Below, one piece after another: positions 16,279 through 23,912 of a DNA stretch of 64,000 bases (the stretch's first letter is position 1; every line of letters starts with the position of its first letter). Source of the DNA: Plesiomonas sp051652165 (lineage in GTDB: Bacteria > Pseudomonadota > Gammaproteobacteria > Enterobacterales > CAMTGL01). The DNA lies in the NCBI RefSeq assembly GCF_051652165.1, contig NZ_JBOFTR010000007.1, positions 138,297 through 202,296 on the forward strand. Reading direction: 5' to 3'. The notes beneath the pieces were generated by a model. The model ran no database searches, was not told where the DNA came from, and worked only from the letters and a program-made list of their open reading frames with translations. A program made the translations under genes and the position numbers.

Positions 16279-19050
16279 TTAATGAACAAACCAGCGTTTC
16301 ACGGTTTGAGTCAGTACCATATACCCGCTGAGGATGAGTAATAGCCACGGGAAGTAGCTTAAAGGAAGTGCTTCAAGCTGTAAGTACGGTGCCAACGGTG
16401 AAAAGACTAGCCCGATACCCACAACGACAACAACCATTGTCATTACCATTAAAATCCACGATGGCCGGCTTTGTAGGAATGGGATCTTACGGGTACGGAT
16501 CATATGCACAATCAATGTTTGTGATAACAACCCTTCGACAAACCAGCCAGACTGGAACAGAGTTTGTGCACCCACGTTATCGGCTTTGAACACATACCAC
16601 ATCAGACAATAGGTCAAAACATCAAAGATAGAGCTGATTGGGCCGAAAAATAGCATAAACTTGCCGAGTTCATCTGTATTCCAGCGTTGCGGAGTTGTCA
16701 GCTGATCGTCATCGACATTATCAAATGGAATGGCCACTTGTGAGATATCGTATAGCAGATTTTGGATCAGTAAATGAATGGGTAGCATCGGTAAAAAGGG
16801 CAGAAATGCACTGGCAACCAGTACACTAAAAACATTACCAAAATTCGAGCTGGCTGTGATTTTAATGTACTTCAGCATGTTGGCAAATGTTTTGCGCCCT
16901 TCAAGAACCCCCTGTTCGAGTACCATCAAGCTTTTTTCCAGCAAAATAATATCAGCCGCTTCTTTGGCAATATCAACCGCTGAATCAACCGAAATACCAA
17001 TATCAGCAGCGTGCAGTGCAGGGGCATCATTAATGCCATCGCCCATAAAACCAACCACATGGCCCTCTGCCCGCAGAGTTTGCACTATCCTCTCTTTGTG
17101 CAGGGGTGTGAGTTTGGCAAAGACGGTGGTATTTGTGACGGCGCTGGCCAGCTCTACGTCACTGAGCTGATCAACGTGTGTTCCGAGTAAAATACTTCCG
17201 GCATCAAGCCCAACATCGTGGCACACTTTTGCGGCAACCAGTTCATTATCACCAGTCAAGATTTTTACCTGTATGCCGTTGGCCTTTAATGCAGAGAGAG
17301 CTGGAGCTGTGGTCTCTTTTGGGGGATCGAGAAAAGCAATGTAGCCTTCCAAAATCAACTCATACTCATCGGTAACACTGTATTGCTCACTGTGATCAAC
17401 TAACGTTTTACTGGCAACGGCAACAACGCGCAGCCCTTGTTGATTAAGATCACGGGTAATAGTGCGCACCGCCTCAAGACGATCACCAGAAAGTGAAACC
17501 ACCTCTTCGTTAATACGCGCATGCGTACAGACTGCAAGGATCTCTTCAAGTGCGCCTTTACAAATAAGCTCATCTGGCCCATTTGTTGCGCGAACCACAA
17601 CCGACATACGGCGACGCTCAAAATCAAACGGGATTTCATCTACTTTGTGCAGACCAAGCCCAAGCCCCAAATCAAGGCCGGTCACCGCCAGATTTTTATC
17701 TGCCCCTTTTTCCAGCACCGCAACATCCAGCAGATTTTTCAGGCCGGTTTGATAGTAACTGTTTAACCACGCATAACGCAGAACTTGTTCACACGGCTTG
17801 CCTTCAATATCTGTGTAGCGTTCAAGAACGATCTTATCCTGAGTGAGGGTTCCGGTTTTATCGGTACAGAGTACATCCATTGCACCAAAGTTTTGGATTG
17901 CATCAAGACGCTTGACGATTACCTTCTGCTTTGACAGCTTAACTGCACCTCTTGCCAGTGTTGATGTGACGATCATTGGCAGCATTTCAGGGGTCAGGCC
18001 GACAGCAACAGAGAGTGCAAACAGCGCCGCTTCCCACCAGTCACCTTTGGTAAAACCGTTGATCAGCAAAACAACCGGTGTCATCACCAGCATAAAGCGG
18101 ATTAATAGCCAGCTGACTTTGCTTAAACCGGTTTGAAAGGCATTCGGTTCATCATGTTGACGAATAACCCGCTCGGCAAGAGTACCAAAATAGGTATTTT
18201 TTCCGGTACCGATAACCACAGCAATAGCCGTACCGCTGACTACGTTAGTTCCCATAAAGCAGAGATTTTCACGCTGAAGAGGATCATGCATGTTGTTTTC
18301 TGCTGAACTATCAAGCTGTTGGCCAATTTGCGGGTTAGAAGGTGATTCATGATAGCGCAGTACTGATTTTTCAACTGGAATAGACTCACCGGTTAAAGAG
18401 GCTTGGCTTATAAACAGATCTTTCGCTTTGATAATGCAAAGATCTGCGGGGATCATATCGCCGGCAGAGAGTTTTACAATATCACCGGGTACCAGTTGTG
18501 ACATCGGGATCTCTTGCTGGCTGCTGTAGCCGGTGAGATCATCACTTCGGATCACGGTCGCGGCATTTGAGACCATCGCCTTGAGCTTGTCAGCCGCTTT
18601 ATTTGAACGCGATTCCTGAATAAAGTGCATAAAGGTTGAAATCAGCACCATAGTGGCGATAACAACAACTGCCTGTATATCTTCAGTGGCATACGAAATA
18701 ATCGCTAACAGAGTGAGCAGCAGATTAAACGGGTTACGGTAGCAGTGCCACAGATGTTTCCACCACGGTAAAGCCGAGTGATCTTCGAGCATGTTTTCAC
18801 CATACTCAGCTTGTTTCTCACGAACTTCTTTCTCGGTTAACCCTTTCGGATGGCTTTTACAGCGTGTAAAGAGGGTACTTTCATCATAATCTGAATGGGT
18901 AAGATAGTGCTGGGTAAGATGATCTGTGACCGGCTTTTGGGCTTTCCACTGCCGAGGGTGTGTTGGCAGTGAATCGCGGGCGACCAAGCGTCGCGGTAAC
19001 TTACGGGTTAAAAAAGAGACCAGTAGTGTTGGAATTTGATTAAATTGCAT
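16279..19050 (-). CDS. mgtA: Mg2+-importing P-type ATPase MgtA
   Basis: Inner-membrane P3-type ATPase importing Mg2+ when external magnesium is low; 923 residues against 898 in E. coli, the difference lying in the N-terminal tail and small insertions. The phosphorylation motif is DVLCTDKTGTLTQDK. Also visible are the TGES loop (QASLTGES), the hinge GDGINDAPALHAADIG and the nucleotide-domain stretch FDFERRRMSVVV. About ten membrane segments are present, with DQLVPGDIVKLSAGDMIPAD (20 residues) in the actuator domain. It is preceded by a PhoP-box promoter and an mgtL-type leader, so low-Mg2+ induction is strongly implied. Confidence 0.97.
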   Translation of the reverse strand: MQFNQIPTLLVSFLTRKLPRRLVARDSLPTHPRQWKAQKPVTDHLTQHYLTHSDYDESTLFTRCKSHPKGLTEKEVREKQAEYGENMLEDHSALPWWKHLWHCYRNPFNLLLTLLAIISYATEDIQAVVVIATMVLISTFMHFIQESRSNKAADKLKAMVSNAATVIRSDDLTGYSSQQEIPMSQLVPGDIVKLSAGDMIPADLCIIKAKDLFISQASLTGESIPVEKSVLRYHESPSNPQIGQQLDSSAENNMHDPLQRENLCFMGTNVVSGTAIAVVIGTGKNTYFGTLAERVIRQHDEPNAFQTGLSKVSWLLIRFMLVMTPVVLLINGFTKGDWWEAALFALSVAVGLTPEMLPMIVTSTLARGAVKLSKQKVIVKRLDAIQNFGAMDVLCTDKTGTLTQDKIVLERYTDIEGKPCEQVLRYAWLNSYYQTGLKNLLDVAVLEKGADKNLAVTGLDLGLGLGLHKVDEIPFDFERRRMSVVVRATNGPDELICKGALEEILAVCTHARINEEVVSLSGDRLEAVRTITRDLNQQGLRVVAVASKTLVDHSEQYSVTDEYELILEGYIAFLDPPKETTAPALSALKANGIQVKILTGDNELVAAKVCHDVGLDAGSILLGTHVDQLSDVELASAVTNTTVFAKLTPLHKERIVQTLRAEGHVVGFMGDGINDAPALHAADIGISVDSAVDIAKEAADIILLEKSLMVLEQGVLEGRKTFANMLKYIKITASSNFGNVFSVLVASAFLPFLPMLPIHLLIQNLLYDISQVAIPFDNVDDDQLTTPQRWNTDELGKFMLFFGPISSIFDVLTYCLMWYVFKADNVGAQTLFQSGWFVEGLLSQTLIVHMIRTRKIPFLQSRPSWILMVMTMVVVVVGIGLVFSPLAPYLQLEALPLSYFPWLLLILSGYMVLTQTVKRWFVH

Positions 19051-19110
19051 AGGCTTGCACCTTTGTTACGCATGAGCATCAGGCTCAGGCTTGGCTAAAG
19101 GGTATACAAG

Positions 19111-19173
19111 CAGAGAGTGCGAATGGATTCGTTTCGCTCTCTGTTGCCTGTCCGTGCGTTCCGGTCAGACAAC
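19111..19173 (-). promoter_or_regulatory. mgtA leader hairpins
   Basis: Two adjacent stem-loops lie between the leader ORF and mgtA. The first (19173-19143) has an 11-position stem with one G-U pair, one A-A mismatch and a 7-nt loop. The second (19143-19111) pairs CAGAGAG with CTCTCTG plus a CGAA/TTCG extension. Neither is followed by a U-run, so termination here would be Rho-dependent. Mg2+ sensing and Rho termination are known for the Salmonella mgtA leader; applying that here is inference. Confidence 0.65.
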
Positions 19174-19191
19174 AGAATGAACTGCACTGAT

Positions 19192-19245
19192 TTACCGGAA
19201 CACAGTTGGTTGATATTGAACTAATACTGTGGGCGCTGGGTCCAT
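19192..19245 (-). CDS. mgtL: MgtL-like leader peptide
   Basis: A 17-codon ORF encodes MDPAPTVLVQYQPTVFR, starting 195 nt upstream of the mgtA ATG on the same strand. E. coli/Salmonella MgtL, as I recall it, is also 17 residues, starts with Met-acidic-Pro (MEPDP) and ends in FR. Here the N-terminal acidic/proline motif is DPAP, with a third proline at residue 13. In Salmonella, translation of mgtL through its proline and acidic codons controls whether mgtA is read. A GGAGG lies 15 nt upstream of the ATG, a rather long spacing. The call rests on length, ends and location. Confidence 0.78.
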   Translation of the reverse strand: MDPAPTVLVQYQPTVFR

Positions 19246-19385
19246 ATTCGGTTTGGTTAACCTCCGGTGCAGTAAGATGACAAATCAATGATTTTGCCGT
19301 AGAAATGATTTAATTATGTACATAAATCATACAAGAGAGACAAATGCATATTTTATTAATAAGCGATATATTATCTCTATAAGAG

Positions 19386-19420
19386 ATAGTACGCTTATTG
19401 AGGTAAACAAAGAATAAACC
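19386..19420 (-). promoter_or_regulatory. PhoP-dependent mgtA promoter
   Basis: On the reverse strand GGTTTA-N5-TGTTTA (19420-19404) matches the PhoP box consensus (G/T)GTTTA-N5-(G/T)GTTTA exactly. A -10 hexamer TACTAT (19391-19386) starts 12 nt after the box, the usual PhoP-activated geometry. The predicted start near 19379 gives a leader of about 330 nt containing mgtL and the hairpins. Confidence 0.85.
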
Positions 19421-19714
19421 GTGCTACAACGGCAATAAAAAGGGTGTACAAAATCACGTACAGTCAGGCTAACCACCTGAAGATAAAATATCAGGTTACA
19501 GCGGTGTGTTGATAACTGAAAAGTAGTGAGAAAACTATACGTTGAGCTAATGCTTAGATAAAACAATAAAAAGAGATAAACAAAAAAGAGAGAAAAGCAA
19601 AAGAGTGTAAAAAAACTTTGTTTACACAAGAATGGATGACTTTGTGCTAAAGGATAATGCTAAAAGAGCTCAACATTATCCACAATATTCGCAAGAAAAG
19701 TGTATTAACAAAAG

Positions 19715-20251
19715 TCAAACTGATGAAGGGACAAAAAATGCACTAGGCTCATCAACATAGACAGGTGCAGTATGACTGTAGGTTAAACCTAATTGAGTTA
19801 ATACATTGATTGAGCGTATATTTTTAGGATCAGTAATACCAATAATTCGCGGCAATTTTAATTGTTGATAGCCATACTGTAAGCAGGCTTGTGCCGCTTC
19901 TTTTACATAACCTTGGCTCTCATAAGGTTGCAGTATGGCATAACCGATGTCTACATCTTTTAGTTCAGGCCGTTTAATTAATCCACAAATACCAATGGGT
20001 TGTTGCGTGCGTGTCAGAACCATTTTATACAAACCAAACCCAAAAGTTTGATAGCTTTGTTGCGGGCCTTGTTCAATATAACTACAAGCTTGTTCGATAT
20101 TACGCACTTGTTTATCACCAACATAACGTAAAAAACCATCATCATTAAGTAAGTCACAGATAAATTGCGCATCTGTATATGTTATGTATTCAATCTGTAA
20201 CCGTGCTGTTTGGAGAAGCAACCCTGTATATTTTGATGTTTGGTTTTGCAT
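19715..20251 (-). CDS. GNAT family N-acetyltransferase (RimJ/RimL-like)
   Basis: About 178 residues from the ATG at 20251 (MQNQTSKYTGLLLQTARL). The pattern TARLQIEYITYTDAQFICDLL, then GICGLIKRPELKDVDIGYAI, a Q/R-x-x-G-like acetyl-CoA loop in YESQGYVKEAAQA, and the final NIRSINVLTQLGL is that of the Acetyltransf_3 group. That group modifies protein N-termini or small molecules. The substrate cannot be told. The frame is open further upstream to 20407, but that segment looks non-conserved. It stands alone between mgtA and the LruC locus. Confidence 0.85.
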   Translation of the reverse strand: MQNQTSKYTGLLLQTARLQIEYITYTDAQFICDLLNDDGFLRYVGDKQVRNIEQACSYIEQGPQQSYQTFGFGLYKMVLTRTQQPIGICGLIKRPELKDVDIGYAILQPYESQGYVKEAAQACLQYGYQQLKLPRIIGITDPKNIRSINVLTQLGLTYSHTAPVYVDEPSAFFVPSSV

Positions 20252-20675
20252 CTTTATTCTCTTATCGTTTTCTGCTGTATGGTTTAATTTTGTTATAATT
20301 ACAGTATTTCTACGTAAATAAAGAGCCTGATTGCACAATGTTATTTTTGTGACAAGAACTCTTAAAGCTTGATATGCATAATTGAGAAAAAATGAATAAT
20401 AGAGCATTAGATTACGGTGGTGTTATGCATTGTCTATTATTCATCTTTTAGTCTCTATTAAGTGAAATATTACCATAACCGATGAATTTCTTTTAAGCCT
20501 CTTTTAGCAAGAGTAATAAAGAGAGAAAAAAGTAATCATGACATATTATATGGATCAAAAGAGAATAGAGTAAAAAGAAATAGGTGTTAAGGTTCAATGC
20601 ATTAAGCATTAAATGCTATATGTGGGATAAAATTGATGACTTAGACTTAAGCAGATTGTTGATCCTCGTCTACGC
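20252..20675. other. Intergenic region between the acetyltransferase and LruC genes
   Basis: An AT-rich stretch of 424 bp containing the divergent promoters of the two genes. Apart from the palindrome at its right edge (listed separately) I see no RNA gene, terminator or further ORF that I can support. Confidence 0.4.
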
Positions 20676-20695
20676 TTTACATTACGTAATGTAAA
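20676..20695. promoter_or_regulatory. 20-bp perfect palindrome before the LruC gene
   Basis: The half-site TTTACATTAC is followed at once by its exact complement, with no spacer. It ends 2 bp before the AGGAG ribosome-binding site of the LruC-domain gene. The position suits a repressor operator in the 5' untranslated region, or an RNA stem masking the ribosome-binding site. The binding protein is unknown. Confidence 0.6.
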
Positions 20696-20709
20696 TTAGG
20701 AGTAGTGTG

Positions 20710-22386
20710 ATGCGATCACTTTGTACACTGTTCTCTTTGTCAAGTCTGATATTGGCTATGCCCACGAGCGCAGTAGAGTTTAGTTGGATGACAGGTGCAC
20801 CCGATGCAGGCTATAGCCAGAAAGGAAAACCCGATGCAGTTATCAATGAACCCCCTTCAGACTATATCCTAAAAAATATCTATTCGATGTTACCAGAAGG
20901 TATTCGGGTTAAACCTGAATATATTGCCAGTAATGATTATACCAAAATTGAGATGGACTCTGATTTTAAAGGCGTTGCGACAGTAAAGCTGCGTTTTTTA
21001 CGCGAAGGAGCAGGCTATCGTAACAGTGTCGGTTATTTTATTTATGATGTGAATAAACCACCTAAAACAGCCGCTGATGTTGAAAATCATGTGATTGTGT
21101 TTCCTAACGCCTCGTTACCGCCTGATGGTGAAATGGTTAGTGGCGATACTGTTGATCTTAAAGGGGTTGAGTTAACAGCAAATCAAGGTATTGGTTTGTT
21201 TGTGGTACCTAATGGCTGGGGATGGAGCGGAAGCTATGGCAAAGTGGTGAATAATACCGATTATAAAGGCCCATTTTATAACCTTAGCCAACTTAATACC
21301 GAATCAACACCGGATCTAAAATTCCATAACGTGGTGCTTTTTAACCAGCCAGGGAAAAGTCTGATTATCGGTTTTGAAGATATATTTCGTACCGGTGGTG
21401 ATCACGATTTTAACGATGTTATCGCCGAGATGGTGTTGACGCCGATTGAGGCAGTTAAAGGAATCAGTAATCAAGGCACGGAAGAGAATCCAAATTATAG
21501 TGTTGATTCAACACGCTTTAAACAGTTAGTACAAATTGATAACCCTGAAATTGAGTTTGATAGCTATTATCCTGGGCAGAATCGTTGGGCTTCTGTTGCG
21601 TTTGAAGATCTTTGGCCACAGCAAGGTGATTATGATTTTAATGATGTCGCAATTGCTTACCAAATGCATGAAGTTTCTAATAATGTGAATGCACTTAAGT
21701 TACTGACGATTGATGCAAAAGTTCAATCATTAGGAGCAGGATATCATAATGGTTTTGCATGGCGTATACCGGGGATTCAAGCAAGTGAAATAAAATCTGC
21801 CGTTTTAATGAAAAACGGTGAGATAGTAAATAAATACGCTTTAGATCCTAGTCATCGTGAGGCTGTGTTTGTCTTTAGTTATGATTTAAAAGATGCCGTT
21901 CCTACCAAATGTGAGTATTTTCGCACTAAACCCGATTGCCGTGAAGATATTAATACTCAATATCAGTTAGCCATTGAGTTTGAAAAACCCATTGAGCGTT
22001 CACGTTTAGGTAGCGCACCGTATGATCCGTTTATTTTTGCTACGCCCGGTATCTATCATGGTGAAAATATCGGTTTCCAGCCAGGGCTTAAATGGCAAGT
22101 GCATTTACCACAATATGGTGGTACTGAGCTGTTTGATACCACATTGTATGGCCGGTTAGATGATACGTCTGCTGTATTCTCAAGTTCAAAGTTTATAAAT
22201 AGTCGTGGTTTTCCGTGGGCAATGAATTTTATTGATGGTTGGTCACAAAGTGCTGAACGTATTGATATTGCACTGAGTTATCCTGCGTTTCCATCATGGA
22301 TACAGTCAAGTGGCATTAAAGACACTGATTGGTATCACTTCTTGCGGGCGATTGTTGATCGTTTGTATCAAGGGCAGGAAGAGTAG
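20710..22386 (+). CDS. LruC-domain secreted protein
   Basis: 558 residues from the ATG at 20710, which has AGGAG 7 bp upstream; a GTG codon precedes it. A signal peptide (LFSLSSLILAMPTSAVEF) directs export. Two acidic motifs, GGDHDFNDVIAEM and QGDYDFNDVAIAY, resemble the Asp-rich calcium-binding-like motifs of DUF4114/LruC-type domains. The C-terminal half, with LDAK-like strands and YHNGFAWRIPGI, fits the LruC domain (DUF4842). Such proteins are secreted or surface proteins of unknown function, reported in Vibrio, Leptospira and Bacteroidetes. The next gene begins 11 bp after its stop, so the two probably form an operon. The domain call is from motif memory. Confidence 0.75.
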   Translation: MRSLCTLFSLSSLILAMPTSAVEFSWMTGAPDAGYSQKGKPDAVINEPPSDYILKNIYSMLPEGIRVKPEYIASNDYTKIEMDSDFKGVATVKLRFLREGAGYRNSVGYFIYDVNKPPKTAADVENHVIVFPNASLPPDGEMVSGDTVDLKGVELTANQGIGLFVVPNGWGWSGSYGKVVNNTDYKGPFYNLSQLNTESTPDLKFHNVVLFNQPGKSLIIGFEDIFRTGGDHDFNDVIAEMVLTPIEAVKGISNQGTEENPNYSVDSTRFKQLVQIDNPEIEFDSYYPGQNRWASVAFEDLWPQQGDYDFNDVAIAYQMHEVSNNVNALKLLTIDAKVQSLGAGYHNGFAWRIPGIQASEIKSAVLMKNGEIVNKYALDPSHREAVFVFSYDLKDAVPTKCEYFRTKPDCREDINTQYQLAIEFEKPIERSRLGSAPYDPFIFATPGIYHGENIGFQPGLKWQVHLPQYGGTELFDTTLYGRLDDTSAVFSSSKFINSRGFPWAMNFIDGWSQSAERIDIALSYPAFPSWIQSSGIKDTDWYHFLRAIVDRLYQGQEE

Positions 22387-22397
22387 AGGAGCATATG

Positions 22398-23405
22398 ATG
22401 AAGCAGATAACGAAGATTATTGCACTCGCTATGTCGTTCAGCGTGGTTTTTGCTGCTACGGCACAAGATGCTGTGCCCGCTAAACCAGCTCCGGTGGTGA
22501 AACCCGCACCTGTTCCGGCTAAACCGGCTCCGGTGGTGAAATCCGCACCTGTTCCGGCTAAACCGGCTCCGGTAGTGAAACCCGCACCTATTCCGGCTAA
22601 ACCGGCTCCGGTGGTGAAATCCGCACCTGTTCCGGCTAAACCGGCTCCGGTAGTGAAACCCGCACCTGTTCCGGCTAAACCGGCTCCGGTAGTGAAACCC
22701 GCACCTGTTCCGGCTAAACCGGTTTCGGTAGTGAAACCCGCACCTGTTCCGGCTAAACCGGTTTCGGTAGTGAAACCCGCACCTGCTCTGGCTAAACCGG
22801 CTCCGGTGGTGAAGCCCGCACCTGTTCCAGCTAAACCAGCTCCGGTGGTGAAACCCGCACCTGTTCCGGCTAAACCGGCTCCGGTAGTGAAACCCGCACC
22901 AGTTCCAGCTAAACCGACTCCAGTGCAGCCTGTACCAGTAGTGAAACCAGAGCCAGCTCCAGTGCAGCCTGTACCAGTAGTGAAACCAGAGCCAGCTCCA
23001 GTACAGCAGGTGCCGGAAGTGAAACCTGAACCGGTGAAGCCAGTTCCTATTCCAGTGCCAGTTCCGGTTGCACCGGTAAACAGTTCATCTGAAATTGTTG
23101 TGCCTGAAGATTTTACCTTAGCAACGGATAAACCACTGACTCTTTATTTTAAGGGCCCTGATAATGTCAGAGTAAATGTCTACTCTGCGGCTGATCCAAC
23201 GGCAGCTGATCCGATGGTTCGCCCTGATTACAGTACGCTGATCGGAACGTTTTCTGCTGATGAACAACCCAAATTGGTTACGTTTAGTCCAAACTGGAAA
23301 ATACTTATTCTTGAATGGTTGCCTGATCGCTCTGGTAGCGAGGCTCGTTACTCATCAATGAATGTACTGGCAGGGCAAAATAGAGCAGAGTATCCAAAGA
23401 GATAA
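22398..23405 (+). CDS. Exported proline-rich 13-residue-repeat protein
   Basis: 335 residues with a signal peptide (KIIALAMSFSVVFAATA). Residues ~30-172 are eleven units of PAPVVKPAPVPAK with few substitutions. Three degenerate units of the type PAPVQPVPVVKPE and a proline/valine tail follow. The last ~110 residues form a non-repetitive domain (DFTLATDKPLTLYFKGPD to the end) that I do not recognise. Pro-Ala-Lys repeats of this kind make stiff extended spacers, as in TonB, so the C-terminal domain may be held away from a membrane or partner. I chose the second ATG because AGGAG is 6 bp from it. Co-transcribed with the LruC gene. Confidence 0.8.
   Translation: MKQITKIIALAMSFSVVFAATAQDAVPAKPAPVVKPAPVPAKPAPVVKSAPVPAKPAPVVKPAPIPAKPAPVVKSAPVPAKPAPVVKPAPVPAKPAPVVKPAPVPAKPVSVVKPAPVPAKPVSVVKPAPALAKPAPVVKPAPVPAKPAPVVKPAPVPAKPAPVVKPAPVPAKPTPVQPVPVVKPEPAPVQPVPVVKPEPAPVQQVPEVKPEPVKPVPIPVPVPVAPVNSSSEIVVPEDFTLATDKPLTLYFKGPDNVRVNVYSAADPTAADPMVRPDYSTLIGTFSADEQPKLVTFSPNWKILILEWLPDRSGSEARYSSMNVLAGQNRAEYPKR
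22485..23030 (+). repeat. 39-bp in-frame tandem repeat array
   Basis: Eleven 39-bp units (22485-22913), then three degenerate 39-bp units (22914-23030), all in one reading frame and keeping the 13-codon period. Neighbouring units are almost identical in DNA, not only in protein. This suggests recent duplication and likely copy-number variation between strains. Confidence 0.93.
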
Positions 23406-23454
23406 TTCTACTATAATGAACGGTGATTTATAGCCATTGTTTTTGTTATACCGC

Positions 23455-23497
23455 AATAGCGTGCGCAGTAAATACACTTGCTGCACACGCTATTTTT
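23455..23497 (+). terminator. Terminator of the LruC/repeat-protein operon
   Basis: AATAGCGTG-C-GCAG pairs with CTGC-A-CACGCTATT (13 bp with one internal mismatch, 12-nt loop), followed by TTT. It lies about 50 bp after the repeat-protein stop codon. Confidence 0.88.
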
Positions 23498-23912
23498 CTA
23501 TATTTACTGTCAATTTTCTCTCACTGTATATAGCCTATTTTCATAGAGAGTTATCTGTTTAATGATTGGTTAAGTCTCTGTGTGTGTTCTTTTTATGGTG
23601 TCGTTTCTCTTCGAGCACAGAGAGAAACCAATGCGTATTGATATTTTGCGTGATTATCTATTCCAGACTGCGTTATATTTTATGCCGTTAAGCAGAGAAT
23701 GTTTTATCTTGGAACAATATGTCATTATTTTGGAATAAAAAAGACTGCAAACAAGATGTATTCACTATGTTAATTATATTTGGTTGATAATATTAACAGG
23801 GTAGGTTGATAAGGTTCGAGAATAACGGCCTTAACCAGTATGATACATATAATCTATTGGTTTAGATAAATGTTTTGTTTGAAATATACAAATTATAATG
23901 AAGGAATTAACG
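23498..23912. other. Long AT-rich 5' region of the NlpE/META gene
   Basis: 415 bp without a supportable gene. It must contain the promoter of the following gene; I could not pick a convincing -35/-10 pair among several AT-rich candidates. Confidence 0.35.

Noticed and set aside
19085..19288. 67-codon reverse frame in the mgtA leader
   Set aside because: It overlaps the mgtL-like ORF in another frame and runs through both hairpins; length, ends and position favour the 17-codon frame.
19327..19629. 100-codon reverse frame upstream of mgtL
   Set aside because: It is a low-complexity Phe/Leu/Ser product of AT-rich DNA and crosses the PhoP box and promoter; a regulatory reading explains the region better.
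22485..23030. CRISPR array
   Set aside because: The 39-bp units follow each other directly with no spacers, stay in one reading frame and encode a proline-rich peptide; no cas gene is nearby.
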